NCBI GenBank assembly: GCA_039932095.1
Contig: JBDTQR010000086.1
Span: 1-17,294, forward strand
DNA length: 17,294 nt
Source: Stagnihabitans sp039932095
GTDB lineage: Bacteria; Pseudomonadota; Alphaproteobacteria; Rhodobacterales; Rhodobacteraceae
Reading direction: 5' to 3'
Below are positions 1 to 7,147 of this stretch, in pieces. Position numbers and translations under genes: made by a program. Each line of letters opens with the position of its first letter. The first letter of the stretch is position 1. The notes under the pieces are model-generated. The model saw only the letters and a program-made list of their open reading frames with translations, searched no databases and was not told the DNA's origin.

Positions 1-62
1 GCCGCACCGAAGATCACCATCGTACAGGGATCGGCCGGCGGCACTTTGACCGGCTCAGCCAT
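1..62 (-). CDS. zwf: Glucose-6-phosphate 1-dehydrogenase, N-terminal fragment (runs off window)
   Basis: Only the first 20 or so codons lie in the window. An ATG at 62-60 on the minus strand opens a frame reading MAEPVKVPPADPCTMVIFGA, and the PCTxVIFGA segment is the start of the NADP-binding Rossmann fold of glucose-6-phosphate dehydrogenase, which oxidises glucose 6-phosphate to 6-phosphogluconolactone. The start codon overlaps the last 8 nt of gnd, so the two are probably co-transcribed and translationally coupled. Both enzymes act in the oxidative pentose phosphate branch, which supports the call. The fragment is too short to judge integrity, and the assignment rests on the short N-terminal motif plus the neighbour. 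Confidence 0.82.
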   Translation of the reverse strand, partial: MAEPVKVPPADPCTMVIFGA

Positions 63-1056
63 GATCCTGCTCGCCAGCCGGTGGTTCGGCCTCGATATGG
101 CCACCAAAGCCGAGCCGCATGGCCGACAGGATTTTCTCGCCGAAGTGATGCTCCTGACGCGACCGGAAGCGGGTGAACAGCGCGGTCGCCAGCACATCGA
201 CCGGCACCGCCTCTTCGATGGCCGCCTCGACCGTCCAGCGACCCTCGCCGGAATCCTCGACATAGCCGGTGAATGCCGCAAGTTTCGGGTCGCTGGCGAG
301 GGCTGACGCCGCAAGGTCCAGGAGCCATGCCGAGATCACACTGCCGCGTCGCCAGACCTCGGCAATATCGCCGATGTTCAGGTCGAACCGCTCGTCAGCC
401 GGCAAATTGGCAGCCCCCTTGTTCGCCAGAATATCGAACCCCTCGGCAAAGGCCTGCATCAGCCCGTATTCGATGCCGTTATGCACCATTTTGACGAAAT
501 GCCCCGCTCCGGGCGGTCCGGCATGAATGTAGCCCTGCTCGGCGCGCGGATCGGCATCCTTGCCCCGGCTGGTGCGCGCTATCTTGCCAAGCCCCGGCGC
601 CAGTGCGGCAAAGATCGGATCCAGTCGCTTCACCGGTTCGTCCGCGCCGCCGATCATCATGCAGTAACCACGTTCCAGGCCCCACACCCCGCCCGAGGTG
701 CCGCAGTCGACATAATGGACGCCCTTGTTTTCCAGCTGCCTGGCGCGGCGGATGTCATCCTTGTAAAAGGTGTTGCCGCCATCAATGACAATATCGTCAC
801 GCTCCAGAAGCCCGGCGAGTTGCTCGATCGTGCTCTCGGTAGTTTTTCCGGCGGGCAACATCACCCAGACTGCCCGTGGCTCATGGAGGATGGCTACCAT
901 CTCCTTTAGCGACTGCACCGGTTTTGCGCCGGCCTGTTGCAATTTCTTGCGCCGGTCAATGTTCACATCGAAAACCGCGCAATCATGCCCAGCCTTCATC
1001 AGCCGCTGCGCAATATTGCCGCCCATCCGGCCCAATCCGACGACACCGATCTGCAT
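55..1056 (-). CDS. gnd: 6-phosphogluconate dehydrogenase, decarboxylating (short YqeC/GndA-like form)
   Basis: A 333-residue cytosolic enzyme that converts 6-phosphogluconate to ribulose 5-phosphate and CO2. It opens with a nucleotide-binding GLGRMGG loop at residues 7-13. A DCGTSGG substrate loop lies at about 117-123, and the catalytic segment GAGHFVKMVHNGIEY at 183-197 carries the conserved Lys (K189) and the HNGIEY signature. The length fits the short class rather than the roughly 470-residue class. I chose ATG 1056 because the nucleotide fold starts there and an AGGGGG stretch lies about 10 nt upstream; a longer frame to 1125 has no family sequence in the extra part. The stop overlaps the zwf start by 8 nt. 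The gene appears intact and is the only complete housekeeping gene on this side of the window. Confidence 0.93.
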   Translation of the reverse strand: MQIGVVGLGRMGGNIAQRLMKAGHDCAVFDVNIDRRKKLQQAGAKPVQSLKEMVAILHEPRAVWVMLPAGKTTESTIEQLAGLLERDDIVIDGGNTFYKDDIRRARQLENKGVHYVDCGTSGGVWGLERGYCMMIGGADEPVKRLDPIFAALAPGLGKIARTSRGKDADPRAEQGYIHAGPPGAGHFVKMVHNGIEYGLMQAFAEGFDILANKGAANLPADERFDLNIGDIAEVWRRGSVISAWLLDLAASALASDPKLAAFTGYVEDSGEGRWTVEAAIEEAVPVDVLATALFTRFRSRQEHHFGEKILSAMRLGFGGHIEAEPPAGEQDHG

Positions 1057-1257
1057 TGTCCAGCATTCCCCCTTTTCAGCGGTGCCAAAGCGGCTTTGTC
1101 GGAATCCGCAAGCGCGCCACGGCACGGCACTGCATATACAACGCCGGCAATCCGATCCGGTTCCACAACCCGGGTGTCATCGGGCTGTCTATCGCCATGC
1201 TCGGTTTGGCAAAGGCGTAATCCGCCGGAACCGCCGTAACACGTAACGCAGAAATCC
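1057..1257. other. Intergenic region upstream of gnd
   Basis: No gene is supported here. It must hold the gnd promoter, but I could not find a convincing -35/-10 pair reading leftwards. A TATATG/TATGCA stretch near 1131-1139 on the minus strand is the only AT-rich element. The remaining sequence is GC-rich, with short overlapping frames and no recognisable domain. Confidence 0.5.
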
Positions 1258-1446
1258 TATTATGAAGCCGCCGCCAATTTTGCCGGCGCGGGCCAGCCTG
1301 GCGAATGGACCAGCCAAGCGCGTGACTATGCCAATACCCGCTACAGCCCGCTGGACCAGATCACGCGCGACACCGTCGGACGATTGCAGATCGCATGGAC
1401 GTTTTCGGACGGCACCCAATACGGCCATGAAGGGGCGCCCCTGGTG
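1258..1446 (+). pseudogene. PQQ-dependent alcohol/methanol dehydrogenase, N-terminal remnant
   Basis: Frame 1258-1446 encodes a segment including EWTSQARDYANTRYSPL, DQITRDTVGRLQIAWTFS and GHEGAPLV. This is the characteristic first-blade region of quinoprotein alcohol dehydrogenases (XoxF/MxaF/ExaA family), periplasmic enzymes that use PQQ and a metal to oxidise alcohols. A stop at 1237-1239 closes the frame upstream, and there is no signal peptide. After GAPLV the resemblance ends abruptly, where the family continues with VVGDTMYV-like sequence. About 60 of the roughly 600 residues remain, so this is a dead fragment. The frame stays open to 1830, but the rest has no dehydrogenase sequence and is not counted as a gene. 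Confidence 0.78.
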
Positions 1447-1838
1447 GGCATCCAGGGCTCGCTCCTGGCGGCGCTGATTATGTTTGCCCCTCGACCGCTT
1501 TACGCCGCCTATTCCGCTCGTTTCGCTTGGCCCTTCCGCCGGTGTCCCCCCATGTTCGCACCAGTCACCTTTGAGGAAGATCAGCGCAATGGTTTTCGGG
1601 CCATCGCCTCGGTGCACGCCGCAGTGCGTGCGCTGACCCAGGGGTGGAGGACGGACTATGCGCCGATTTGGTGCTGTCAGACGTATGCTAACTCGTCTCA
1701 GTTTCCCTGCAATAGCAATCTGTTAGACTGTACAGAGGTCGCGCCACTCAGCCGGAGCGGCAACACGGTTGGTCTTGAAGTTTTCTCGGCTGGAAAGGGC
1801 GCGCTCCTGGTCGAAATGATTGTGCACTGAGGCGTGGA
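1447..1838. other. Unassigned scrap sequence between two gene fragments
   Basis: Neither strand gives a recognisable protein. The plus frame continuing from the dehydrogenase remnant and a minus frame across 1189-1617 are both open but have compositionally random translations. The stretch around 1690-1740 is less GC-rich than its surroundings. It is probably a patchwork of short segments left by earlier rearrangements. Confidence 0.45.
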
Positions 1839-1869
1839 CGGATACGAACTTTTCTAATGTTCGTATCCG
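1839..1869. repeat. Perfect 11-bp inverted repeat with 9-nt spacer
   Basis: CGGATACGAAC at 1839-1849 is exactly repeated in inverted form as GTTCGTATCCG at 1859-1869, around the spacer TTTTCTAAT. It sits just upstream of the methylase fragment, at a breakpoint between unrelated segments. There is no T-run after it on either strand, so a simple intrinsic terminator is unlikely. A recombinase binding site, an element end or an operator are possible. Confidence 0.6.
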
Positions 1870-1879
1870 CCTTCGGAGT

Positions 1880-2310
1880 GAAGTCTTGGACAGCCTTGCA
1901 TCATCGGGCTTTGCAGTCCGCTCCCAGATCATCTGGGCCAAGGAACGGCTGGTACTGTCGCGCGGCGATTACCACTGGCAGCACGAGCCCTGCTGGTATG
2001 CGGTACGGGACAAGGCGACGGGTCACTGGTCGGGGGATCGCAAGCAGACGACGCTCTGGCAGATCGCGTCGCGCGATCAGGACGCTGCCACGGTCCACGG
2101 CACGCAAAAGCCGGTGGAATGCATGCGCCGTCCGATGTTGAACAATTCATCACCCGGTCAGGCGGTCTACGATCCCTTCTCCGGATCCGGCAGCCTGATC
2201 ATTGCCGCGGAGACCACTGGCCGCGTGGCACTGGCAATGGAACTGGACCCGGCCTATGTCGATGTCGCCGTGCAGCGCTGGCAGGCCTTCACGGGCAAGG
2301 AGGCGGTGCA
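1880..2310 (+). pseudogene. Phage-type DNA methyltransferase, C-terminal fragment
   Basis: The frame encodes IWAKERLVLSRGDYHWQHEP, a TLWQI segment, HGTQKPVECMRRPM and a FxGxG-type S-adenosylmethionine loop, YDPFSGSGSLIIAAE, followed by GRVALAMELDPAYVDVAVQRW. This is the order found in the C-terminal half of beta-class adenine/cytosine-N4 methylases common in alphaproteobacterial prophages, often preceded by a ParB-like domain. The catalytic DPPY-type motif, which lies N-terminal in this class, is missing along with the whole first half, so the product cannot be active. The frame stays open to 2557, but after about 2305 the family resemblance is lost. The open frame begins at ATG 1820, which is incidental. 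Confidence 0.82.
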
Positions 2311-2447
2311 TGCACAAACTAGGCCTGACACCAGCGTCACGCTCGCGCCTCGCGATCCAAATCCACAACGGGCCCAAGCCATGGGACTACGGGGGTGTCA
2401 CCCAAATCACGCGGGTGATCATCGATGCCGCAGACAGGGACTTGTAG
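2310..2447 (+). pseudogene. Possible small-terminase (P27-like) C-terminal scrap
   Basis: In the frame one step from the methylase remnant, the sequence begins MHKLGLTPASRSRLAIQ. This resembles the LGLTPxSRxRL segment at the C-terminal end of P27-family phage terminase small subunits. It continues with NGPKPWDYGGVTQITR, which I do not recognise, and stops at 2447. Phage methylase genes can lie close to terminase genes, so the neighbour makes sense. The match is only about 15 residues, so the call is tentative. Confidence 0.35.
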
Positions 2448-2594
2448 GGTTTCCAGATAAATCAAGCGCCATCAGTGTTTTACCTTCTACACTCGCGGCG
2501 CGACCGACCGTACACATCTGCGCAAGGAACGTTAGGCAGGTGTGGACAGGGGCCTGAGTTGGGGCGGAGTGGTACAGGATTTTCGGTTCCGCAG

Positions 2595-3281
2595 CGGTTC
2601 ATCGGGTATGAGCGCGTCTCGACCGCCCGGCAGGGTGCAAGCGGCCTCGGGTTGGAAGCACGGCGACACAGCATCGACGCCTTTGCCGCTTCCATCAGTG
2701 CGGAGGTCAGCGCCCGATTTACCGAGGTAGAAAGTGGGCGCAATCCCAACCGGCCTGAACTGGCCAAGGCGCTGCATCTCTCGAAGATCACAGGCGCCAC
2801 GCTGGTAATCGCCAAGCTGGACCCGCTTTCCCGCAATGCGGCCCTTTTTGCTCACGCTGCGCGACAGCGGCGCGCGGTTCCTCGCCGTCGATATGCCGGA
2901 GGCCAACGACTTGACCGTCGGCATCATGGCGCTTGTGGCACAGGCCGAGCGCGAGGCGATCTCGCGGCGAACCAAGGAGGCACTGGCAGTGGCCAAGGCG
3001 CGTGGCATCAAGCTGGGCAACCCGAATGGGCCCAGGCGCTTCGGCGGGCTGGCAAGGGCGGAGTGGCGCTCAGGGCCGCAGTGGCAGCAAATGCGGAACA
3101 GCATGCGGCTGATCTCGCTGAGGTGGTCGCAGACATTCGCGCGGCGGGCGCGGCGAGTCTGCGCGAGATAGCGGAGGCGCTGACGGCACGGGGAATGCTG
3201 ACGCGGCGTGGTGGGAAATGGCGGGTTTCGAATGTCGGCAACTTGCTGAATCGTCTTGCGCAATATCTCCGGATGCCATGA
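2595..3281 (+). pseudogene. Serine recombinase (resolvase/invertase family), frameshifted and active-site damaged
   Basis: The frame opens with FIGYERVSTARQG, the active-site serine motif (Ser codon at 2619-2621), without a credible start codon in front. It continues through IAKLDPLSRN, where family members have KLDRLSRN; the first catalytic Arg is replaced by Pro (codon 2823-2825). Near 2841-2844 an extra C shifts the true sequence into another frame (FLLTLRDSGARFLAVDMPEA, then AEREAISRRTKEALAVAKAR). Near 3026-3031 the loss of a G returns it to the original frame. That frame then gives the C-terminal helix-turn-helix region (SLREIAEALTARGMLTRRGG) and stops at TGA 3279-3281. The frame happens to stay open from 2475, so automatic annotation may call a 268-residue protein, but about 60 central residues are nonsense. 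Confidence 0.9.
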
Positions 3282-3295
3282 TGGCATCCCTGGAG
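3267..3295 (+). terminator. Hairpin overlapping the recombinase stop codon
   Basis: GGATGCCA (3271-3278) and TGGCATCC (3282-3289) form a perfect 8-bp stem whose 3-nt loop is the TGA stop codon itself. Outer CTCC/GGAG can pair with a 2-nt bulge. There is no T-run behind it, so it is a weak terminator candidate. It could also be a mRNA-stabilising end or part of a recombination site. Confidence 0.4.
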
Positions 3296-3373
3296 TAGCC
3301 GGGACGCATCGCAGGCCTCTCGACCGAATCGGGCCCATGCTTTAAATTCCGGCGGCAAACCGGGAGATCACCG

Positions 3374-4282
3374 ATGTTCAAGTTCATTTTTGTGGTCGTT
3401 TGCTTCGGCTTGTTGTCCGTTGCGCGCGCCGGGCCACTCCAGGACGCGGCCCACATTGGCGATCTCGATCAGATGAAGAAGTTATTGGCGGAAGGTGCAG
3501 CTGTCGACTAGAGCGACGAAAAATCTGGAACAGCCCTTATCGCGGCAGCAGAGGCGGGCCAGGTCGAGGCCGCGCAGGCACTCCTCGATGCTGGTGCCGA
3601 TGTCAACCTTTCCGCGGAAGGGCTCACTCCGCTTCTGGCGGCGGCCCGCGCCGGTAACAGCGATATCGTTGCCATTCTGCTTGCCGAGGGCGCCGACGTC
3701 ACTGTCACCGACCAAGTTGGCAATACAGCTTTGCACTTGGCCGCAGGGGTGGGCTGCAAGGCAGCTGTTCTCGCGCTTCTTGACGCCGGGGCCGATGTGG
3801 TAACCCCCAACCGTTTAGGCGTGGTGCCTGCAATCGTCGCAGGAGCTAAGGGACATTTTGATGTTGTCGATCTACTTCGCGAACGAGGTGGCCTCCTAGT
3901 GGATCCAATCGAGCCGGTCACTGGCATCCTCGCAGCCGCCGACCCGGATAAGGGGCGAGAATTGTTCATGTCCACGGGCTGCAATCATTGTCATATTTTT
4001 CGTAACGCCAAACCTGAAAGTAGACCCAATCTTTGGGGCATCGTCGGAAACGAAATGGGCAGTTCACCTTGGAAGGACAAACATTCAGAAGGGTTGAAGC
4101 GCATCGGAGGGGTGTGGAGCTATGAGGAGCTCAACGCGTGGTTGGCCGACCAGGGGCGTTTCGCCCCCGGCAATTTGATGAATAAACTCTCTGACGCGAC
4201 CAACCTGCCAGAGGTCGAAGATCGGGCAGATATCATTGCATTCCTCCGGCTTCAGGATGACGATCCGGAGCCTCTGCCCTAA
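3374..4282 (+). pseudogene. Secreted ankyrin-repeat / cytochrome c fusion protein, interrupted by an amber codon
   Basis: ATG 3374 follows a GGGAG ribosome site and starts a signal peptide (MFKFIFVVVCFGLLSVARA). Ankyrin repeats follow at about residues 22-185 (ALLDAGADVN, GNTALHLAA, ALLDAGADVV). A class I cytochrome c domain then runs to residue 302, with heme motif CNHCH (203-207), the likely Met ligand in PGNLM (M269) and the closing helix RADIIAFLR. Export places it in the periplasm, where the heme would carry electrons and the ankyrins bind a partner. Codon 46 is TAG (3509-3511); the frame is otherwise clean for 303 codons. A single C-to-T change in a CAG Gln codon would explain it. Without suppression, only a 45-residue peptide is exported, or an internal start would give an unexported heme domain. 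No partner genes are nearby. Confidence 0.82.
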
Positions 4283-4290
4283 GTCAGCGG

Positions 4291-4383
4291 GCAGAAGGCA
4301 CGGCGATCTCCCGGCGCACAAACGAGGTGTGGCTGTGGCCAAAGCGAGGGCATTGTCAGAGGAAAAAGGTGTGATAGTCTAAT
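4291..4383 (+). pseudogene. Second serine recombinase remnant
   Basis: AEGTAISRRTNE is read from 4291, then after loss of frame VAVAKARA from about 4327, ending at a stop at 4381-4383. This mirrors AEREAISRRTKEALAVAKAR in the recombinase at 2595-3281, and the DNA is similar over about 60 nt. It is a short, frameshifted copy of the E-helix region. Together the two remnants bracket the ankyrin-cytochrome gene. Confidence 0.65.
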
Positions 4384-4474
4384 CACGGCTCGCTTGTTCG
4401 GTCTGTCGTCGAGATTTCACGGCTCTTGCTTTGAAATACAGCTACTTATGCCCGCCGCGAAGGGCGAGGCGCTA

Positions 4475-5531
4475 GAGCGTGTTGCGGTCATTTGGCTTCA
4501 TATCCTGCGGCCATGAAGAAGTTGTAGTACTCGTCTTCGGAGAAGAGGTGGCAGACATGGCCGACGGCTTGCCATAGCGCGTCGTATGTCCGTGCGGCAG
4601 CTCGTCGGATCAGGGCCTTGAGCTTTGCGAAGGCCATTTCAATCGGATTCAGGTCGGGTGAATATGGGGGCAGGAACAGGAACCATGCGCCCACCTCTCG
4701 CTTCGTCTCGGCCGCCTTGGGGCTTTTGTGGGAGGACAGATTATCGAGAATGACCACGTCGCCGGGTTGCAGGGTCGGTGCCAACTGGGTCTTTACGTAG
4801 AGATCGAACATCTCGCGGTTCATGGCCCCGTCGATCACCCAAGGCGCATCCAGCCGGTCATGGCGCAGGGCGGCGATGAAGGTCTGAGTGTTCCAGTGGC
4901 CGAAGGGTGCGTGGTCGATCAACCGCGCGCCCTTGGGTGACCAGCCGGTGGTCTTGGCCATGTTCGTCTTCAGCGCGGTTTCATCGATGAACGCCAAGCG
5001 CGGCAATAGGTTGCGCATGAAGGGCTGGCGCCGCGTGATCCATATCTGGCGCGCCTCGCGAACCTCTGGCCTCTTCTGCTCGACGGCTTGCAGGTCTTTT
5101 TTTGTATGTCAGGCCGAGGCCCCGCAGCAACCGCCAGACCGAGACGCGATGGATGGTGATGCCGTGACGTTCCGCCAGTTCTGTGACCAGGTCGTCCAAG
5201 GTCAGGTCGGGCTTCTCGGTCATCCGCTTGCCGATAGAGGCTTTCACGGCCTCAAGTTTGCCGTGGCCGCCGCCGTTGTCCTGCGCCCGAGGCGCACGCC
5301 CGCCGGTCTCGCGCTTCAGAATGATCATGTCATTGACGAACTTCACCGAAACCCGGAACCGGGACGCCGTCGACCGGTGCGAATATCCCTCCTCGACGCA
5401 GGCAACAACCCGCTCGCGAAGCGCCATAGGATGTGGTCTGCCCATCCAAAACCCCCATATTTGCCATGCAAACAGGGAATCACAGATTACCCTTCTGGGG
5501 AATCCTGAATCGAGTTAGCCGCAACCCGCTC
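4475..5531 (-). mobile_element. IS630-family insertion sequence, complete, with TA duplication
   Basis: The element is 1057 bp. Its ends are inverted repeats: GAGCGTGTTGCGG at 4475-4487 and, read inwards from 5531, GAGCGGGTTGCGG, which match at 12 of 13 positions. TA dinucleotides flank it at 4473-4474 and 5532-5533, the target duplication expected for IS630. The single transposase gene fills the element on the minus strand. It lies beside an istA fragment, in sequence that was probably already rearranged. Confidence 0.9.
4488..5445 (-). CDS. IS630-family transposase made by frameshift at an A7 tract
   Basis: The gene is in two overlapping frames. The first (5445 to 4981) gives the N-terminal helix-turn-helix part (MALRERVVACVEEGYSHRST, then DDLVTELAERHGITIHRVSV). 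The second, closing at 4488, gives the DDE catalytic domain: FIDET (first Asp), VILDNLSSHKS (second Asp) and PDLNPIE (Glu). On the coding strand an AAAAAAA tract at 5103-5097 is where family reading passes from LTYKK into KDLQAVEQKRPEV. Dropping one A restores a continuous protein of about 318 residues. The same A7 is retained in a second, diverged IS630 copy near 8386-8392, which argues for programmed slippage rather than random damage. The three catalytic acids and both terminal repeats are intact, so the element may still be mobile. Confidence 0.88.
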
Positions 5532-5566
5532 TAGGAAGCAGTTGGAAGCGTGATTCCTCTGACAAC

Positions 5567-5675
5567 CCGTGGCCGTGCTGAAACCGGCTTTGGTCGCCGC
5601 AACATGCGTCGTGTCGGTCGATCGGTACTTCATGAAGAGCCTCATCTGATGATCGGTTACATGACGGCCAGGCAA
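5567..5675 (-). pseudogene. IS21-family istA transposase, N-terminal fragment
   Basis: From a TTG at 5675 the minus strand reads PGRHVTDHQMRLFMKYR followed by HVAATKAGFSTATG. This matches the beginning of IS21-type IstA proteins (VTDxQxRxxMK...AAAKAGxSxxTG). The expected continuation (YRIE...) is absent; unrelated sequence follows to the IS630 edge at 5533. Only about 36 of roughly 500 residues survive. Confidence 0.62.
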
Positions 5676-5869
5676 GGGCTCAACCTCTTCGAGGAGAAAA
5701 CCCTACCTGCCGTTCAGCGCCTCGAGCGGCGCGCTGCACTCCCATCTGCTGAGCAAGCTTCTGTGGTTGCCGCCCAAGGTGCAAGAGCCTTTTTCCCTTT
5801 TGAGCATGTGATCGAATGCAAACTTCTGTCAGGCTTTTCGATGCAGCCATGTCGGAAGCTGCTAGCCGG
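5676..5869. other. Unassigned sequence between istA fragment and IS110 3' flank
   Basis: A long open plus frame crosses this stretch, but it also runs antisense through the istA fragment and the IS110 transposase, so it is not a credible gene. The left part is probably the outer end of the IS21 relic, and the right part may belong to the IS110 element. No protein family is recognised on either strand. Confidence 0.4.
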
Positions 5870-6040
5870 TATGGTGATCCGCGGATCCGGTCCAAATCTC
5901 TACGCCGGGCTATTGCGCCCACAGCTTGCTTGTGGTTTTCCCGATCCAGATCGTTCGATCATTGTGCCCATTCGGGTCGTCGCTCTCTCACACCTCCTAT
6001 ACCGGCGTTACGCCGATGGTTGCATGACAGCCATCATGCA
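5870..6040 (-). ncRNA. Structured 3' flank of the IS110 transposase; candidate bridge/seeker RNA region
   Basis: Immediately downstream of the transposase stop lies a run of perfect short inverted repeats. TGCATGA/TCATGCA (6021-6040, 7-bp stem) spans the stop codon. CGGCGT/ACGCCG lies at 6003-6015, GATCG/CGATC at 5949-5960, CCACA/TGTGG at 5919-5935, GGGC/GCCC at 5907-5920, and the 12-nt palindrome GATCCGCGGATC at 5876-5887. The 5919-5935 and 5907-5920 stems share bases and so are alternatives. IS110-family elements are known to encode a guide (bridge or seeker) RNA in a non-coding end, which in the IS1111 group lies beside the transposase 3' end. Strand and limits are inferred from the transposase direction; the RNA is not proven. 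Confidence 0.42.
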
Positions 6041-7062
6041 GCGCCAGCCTGTATCGGATCCTTGTAATCTTGTTGTTGCGTCAGCATGGCCCAGAGCATG
6101 CGCGCCATCTCATTGGCCAGTGCGATGGCCACCAGCATCCTCGGCTTGCGCGCACGCAGTCGATCAAGCCTTGATCCCTCGCGGATCGATTTCGCCCCCA
6201 TCCAGTTCAGTCGAGACATCGCGCCGATGATCAACAGACGCCGGATGTCAGACTGTCCGGCCTTGGACACCCGTCCCAGCCGCTCTTTGCCCCCGGATGA
6301 CATCTGCCTTGGCACAAGCCCGAGCCAAGCGGCAAAATCGCGCCCGCACTTTAACGTCTCCATCACAGGCGCAAAGGCCTCGACCGCCAGCGCGGTCATC
6401 GGCCCGACGCCTGGCATTGTTTGCAGCCTGCGTGCCATCGGGGTCAGTGCCGCTTGAGCAACGATCTTGCGGGTCTTGGCATTGATCCGAGCCGTTTTCT
6501 CCGCAATCTGTTCAAGCAGGTCGCGCGCTTCCTCTCGTGCAAGTTCGGGAAGATCGCAGGTCTCGGCCTCGATGATTTCGACAACTCGTTTGAGATGCGC
6601 TGGCCCCTGCGGCACCGCATACCCGTATTCGTAGAGCGTCGCGCGCAGCGCATTTATCAATTCGGTGCGCTGATGCACCAGCCGTTCGCGGCCCCGGAAC
6701 AGCACTGCCCGCGCCTGCTGCTCTATAGTCTTCGGCGGCACGAACCGCATTTCGGGACGCTGCGCGGCGACGACGATCCCTTCGGCATCAGCAGCATCGT
6801 TTTTCTGCCGCTTCACGAAGGGCTTCACGTATTGCGGAGCAATAAGCTTGACCTCATGACCTGCCTTCGAAAGCTCGCGCGCCCAATAGCTGGCACCACC
6901 GCAGGCCTCCATGACAACCACTGCGGCAGGATGGCCCGCCATGAAACTCATGAACTGCGCCCGCGTCAGCTTCTTGGGGAACTTGACCTCTCCCGTCATG
7001 GAAGCTCCATGAAGCTGGAAAACGTTCTTTGCCAGATCTACACCGATCATTGTATCTTTCAT
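6034..7062 (-). CDS. IS110-family transposase (DEDD recombinase)
   Basis: A 342-residue, apparently intact recombinase. The RuvC-like N-terminal domain has the four acids D9 (GVDLAKN), E52 (VVMEACGG), D89 and D92 (KNDAADAEG). The C-terminal domain has the helix-hairpin segment PGVGPMTA (217-224) and the serine nucleophile region SSGGKERLGRVSKAG (255-269). The start ATG at 7062 follows GGAGAGGA. Family members cut and join DNA guided by an RNA encoded in the element, without long terminal repeats, so the exact ends cannot be set from sequence alone. On the right the element most likely ends near 7147, where istB sequence begins abruptly. On the left it extends into the structured flank below 6034. 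Assignment to the IS1111 subgroup is likely but not certain. Confidence 0.92.
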   Translation of the reverse strand: MKDTMIGVDLAKNVFQLHGASMTGEVKFPKKLTRAQFMSFMAGHPAAVVVMEACGGASYWARELSKAGHEVKLIAPQYVKPFVKRQKNDAADAEGIVVAAQRPEMRFVPPKTIEQQARAVLFRGRERLVHQRTELINALRATLYEYGYAVPQGPAHLKRVVEIIEAETCDLPELAREEARDLLEQIAEKTARINAKTRKIVAQAALTPMARRLQTMPGVGPMTALAVEAFAPVMETLKCGRDFAAWLGLVPRQMSSGGKERLGRVSKAGQSDIRRLLIIGAMSRLNWMGAKSIREGSRLDRLRARKPRMLVAIALANEMARMLWAMLTQQQDYKDPIQAGAA

Positions 7063-7147
7063 CCGGCCGTCCTCTCCGATTTGTGGTTGTCACACCAACA
7101 TCCTGGCACATTACGATGCCGTCTGGGGAGGGCGGCAACCACCCCAT

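Noticed and set aside
1384..1830. 148-codon frame on the plus strand
   Set aside because: Only its first 21 codons match a PQQ dehydrogenase; the rest is unrelated and random-looking, so it is not a real gene.
5550..6230. 226-codon open frame on the plus strand
   Set aside because: It runs antisense through the istA fragment and the C-terminal end of the IS110 transposase and has no recognisable domain; the middle is better explained as a structured non-coding flank.
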